This document shows positions 3,880-5,204 of a stretch of DNA of 5,204 bases, one piece after another. Both the position numbers and the translations under genes were made by a program. The DNA is from Candidatus Kaiserbacteria bacterium RIFCSPLOWO2_01_FULL_54_20 (lineage in GTDB: Bacteria > Patescibacteriota > Minisyncoccia > Phycocordibacterales > UBA2100): NCBI GenBank assembly GCA_001783355.1, contig MFMA01000048.1, positions 1-5,204 of the forward strand, in the 5' to 3' direction. The stretch's first letter is position 1, and every line of letters begins with the position of its first letter. The notes under the pieces were generated by a model. It had not been told where the DNA came from. It made no database searches and saw only the letters and a list, made by a program, of their open reading frames with translations.

Positions 3880-5204
3880 AATCGGGGCCGCCTTTGGACG
3901 GAGTCAGTCCCTTGCGGGAAGCGAACTCCGGATCGGCTGCCTTGATGGATAGATTATACCGCCCTTTGTCGTCAATTTCTTTTATCATGACGGGAACTAC
4001 TTCTCCGATGCTTACCGCGTCAGAAATTTTATCAATTCTGAACGGTGCGACTTCTGAAACATGCACGAGCCCGTCTGTATTTGGGCCGATTTGCACGAAT
4101 GCGCCGAAATCAAGCATGCGCACGACGGGGCCTTCCAACCGCTCGCCCACCATGTACTCGCGCGTGAGGTCGTAAATTTCTTTTATAGCCGCCACTGCCG
4201 TTCCGTTTTTCCCTGTAACAAAGACGGTGCCGTCTTCTTCAATCGTAATGTCGTCGCAGAGCGTCCGCTCGCGGATTCCGTTGATGGTCTTTCCGCCGGG
4301 GCCGATGACAAGGCCGATCTGGTCAACTTTAACTTTGATGGTGAGAATTTTTGGCGCGCGCGGACTGATGTCGGCGCGCGGAGCGGAAAGTTCCTTCTCA
4401 ATGACTCCAAGTATTTGCATCCGCGCCTTCTTCGCCTGCGCGAATGCTTCCGCAAGAACTTTTAGAGGAACGCCTTCCACTTTCACATCCATCTGCACGG
4501 CAGTGACTCCCACGGATGTTCCTGCAACTTTGAAATCCATGTCTCCGTGATGGTCCTCCGGCCCTTGAATGTCAGTCAAGATTTGATATGTAACGCCGTT
4601 ATCCTCAATGCGTCCAGACATTCCGCCGGAGGCGGATCCGCCTTGGGCGGACATTAAGCCCATTGCGATTCCAGCGACGGGGCGCTCTATAGGAACGCCC
4701 GCGTCCATAAGCGCCAACGTCCCCGCGCAGACTGTTGCCATAGACGTGGAGCCGTTGGAAGCGAGACACTCGGAAACGATACGGATGGTGTACGGGAACT
4801 TTTCTTTGTCGGGCAAAATCGCACGAAGCGCTTTTTCCGCGAGCGCGCCGTGCCCCGTCATCCGGCGATTAAATCCCCCGACGCGCCCCGTTTCCCCCAC
4901 CGAAAACGGCGGGAAATTGTAGTGGAGCATAAAGGTTTTTTTCGTGTCCTGATACTCTATCGTGTCTATAAGTTGCGCGTCGCCGGGGCCGCCGAGTGTA
5001 AGCGCCGCCAAAACGTGCGTTTCTCCGCGGTAGAAGAGTCCGCTTCCGTGAATTATCGGCGAGAGGCCTCCGGCCTGCGCGAACAACGGTCTTATTTCGT
5101 CAAACGCACGTCCGTCAACGCGCTTTCCATTTTTTAGTGCGAGCTCGTGCACGTACGCATCGGTACGCTCTTCGTAGTACGAATCAATTCTATTCGGGGT
5201 GATG
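3827..5204 (-). CDS. pnp: Polyribonucleotide nucleotidyltransferase (PNPase), 5' end beyond the window
   Basis: PNPase degrades RNA 3'-to-5' by phosphorolysis, as a cytoplasmic trimer. The frame is open to the right edge, giving 458 visible residues of a family usually near 700, so the first RNase PH domain and most of the helical linker are missing. The GTG at 5150-5152 is internal, not a start: in-frame codons (..SYYEERTDAY) continue upstream of it. Numbering from that GTG, the second RNase PH domain is about 12-262, KH about 268-328 with the GxxG loop VIGPGGKTI at 282-290, and S1 about 336-406 (LDFGAFVQIG, GLVHVSEV). Catalytic and phosphate-site residues are present: NRR at 95-97, SNGSTS at 132-137, and EDHHGDMDFK at 199-208, matching E. 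coli D486, D492 and K494. One middle Ser of the usual SSS is Thr. Residues 168-177 (SAQGG then SASGG) are an extra 30-bp insertion. The tail after S1 is polar and overlaps the next gene by 53 bp. Identification is very secure. Confidence 0.97.
   Translation of the reverse strand, partial: ITPNRIDSYYEERTDAYVHELALKNGKRVDGRAFDEIRPLFAQAGGLSPIIHGSGLFYRGETHVLAALTLGGPGDAQLIDTIEYQDTKKTFMLHYNFPPFSVGETGRVGGFNRRMTGHGALAEKALRAILPDKEKFPYTIRIVSECLASNGSTSMATVCAGTLALMDAGVPIERPVAGIAMGLMSAQGGSASGGMSGRIEDNGVTYQILTDIQGPEDHHGDMDFKVAGTSVGVTAVQMDVKVEGVPLKVLAEAFAQAKKARMQILGVIEKELSAPRADISPRAPKILTIKVKVDQIGLVIGPGGKTINGIRERTLCDDITIEEDGTVFVTGKNGTAVAAIKEIYDLTREYMVGERLEGPVVRMLDFGAFVQIGPNTDGLVHVSEVAPFRIDKISDAVSIGEVVPVMIKEIDDKGRYNLSIKAADPEFASRKGLTPSKGGPDYGRNESDRHHGKPRHRI
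4622..4651. repeat. Two tandem 15-bp GC-rich palindromic units inserted in pnp
   Basis: TCCGCCGGAGGCGGA (4622-4636) is followed directly by TCCGCCTTGGGCGGA (4637-4651). Each unit is a 6-bp stem TCCGCC/GGCGGA around a 3-nt spacer (GGA or TTG). CAT flanks both sides (4619-4621 and 4652-4654), and GACAT occurs at 4617-4621 and 4650-4654, as expected from a short target duplication. On the minus strand the 30 bp encode SAQGG and SASGG in frame, between GIAMGLM and the strand leading to ILTDIQG, where E. coli PNPase has only a short turn. No other full unit is seen in the window. Confidence 0.8.

Noticed and set aside
5150..5152. GTG as the start of a short PNPase-like protein
   Set aside because: The frame stays open upstream to the window edge with PNPase-linker-like residues, so the gene is simply cut by the edge.
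1..5204. CRISPR array, tRNA, rRNA, transposase or phage genes
   Set aside because: No spaced direct repeats, cloverleaf, rRNA-like segments or integrase/transposase motifs were seen on either strand.

Overview
All five genes in this window lie on the minus strand. In transcription order they are: the 3' two-thirds of pnp (polynucleotide phosphorylase, cut by the right edge), an uncharacterised single-pass membrane protein, a small DksA/TraR-type zinc-finger protein, comM/yifB (an AAA+ ATPase), and a 96-residue ArsR-type winged-helix regulator that ends close to the left edge. Nothing convincing is coded on the plus strand; its open frames are mirror images of these genes.

The style of the membrane protein (long Pro/Ala-rich cytoplasmic N-terminus, one helix, conserved external C-domain), the short DksA-like protein with a C-C-C-H zinc site, the tiny ArsR protein ending F-C-K-T-L-E, and the 15-bp GC-rich palindrome units inserted in a housekeeping gene together suggest a Patescibacteria/CPR genome, probably Parcubacteria. 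This is inferred from remembered family resemblance, not from a search.

Layout. 3827-5204: pnp, coding for the second RNase PH domain, KH and S1. 2506-3879: the membrane protein, whose start lies 53 bp inside the end of pnp, so the two are very likely co-transcribed. 2365-2505: a 141-bp gap with a compound hairpin and a possible promoter for the DksA-like gene (1996-2364). 1914-1995: a gap with a sigma70-like promoter and one arm of a 13-bp inverted repeat whose other arm lies in the first codons of comM (348-1913). 301-347: a gap almost filled by a perfect 36-bp palindrome, followed by arsR (10-300), whose 3' end is embedded in a second, nearly identical 36-bp palindrome.

Functionally the window mixes RNA decay (pnp), RNA polymerase modulation (DksA-like) and recombination during DNA uptake (comM). 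The most unusual features are (1) the two matching 36-bp palindromes at either end of arsR, which look like operators for an autoregulatory switch or the boundaries of a small cassette, and (2) a 30-bp in-frame insertion in pnp made of two head-to-tail 15-bp palindromic units between CAT trinucleotides. Neither is explained by the coding content alone. No new multi-gene system is evident.
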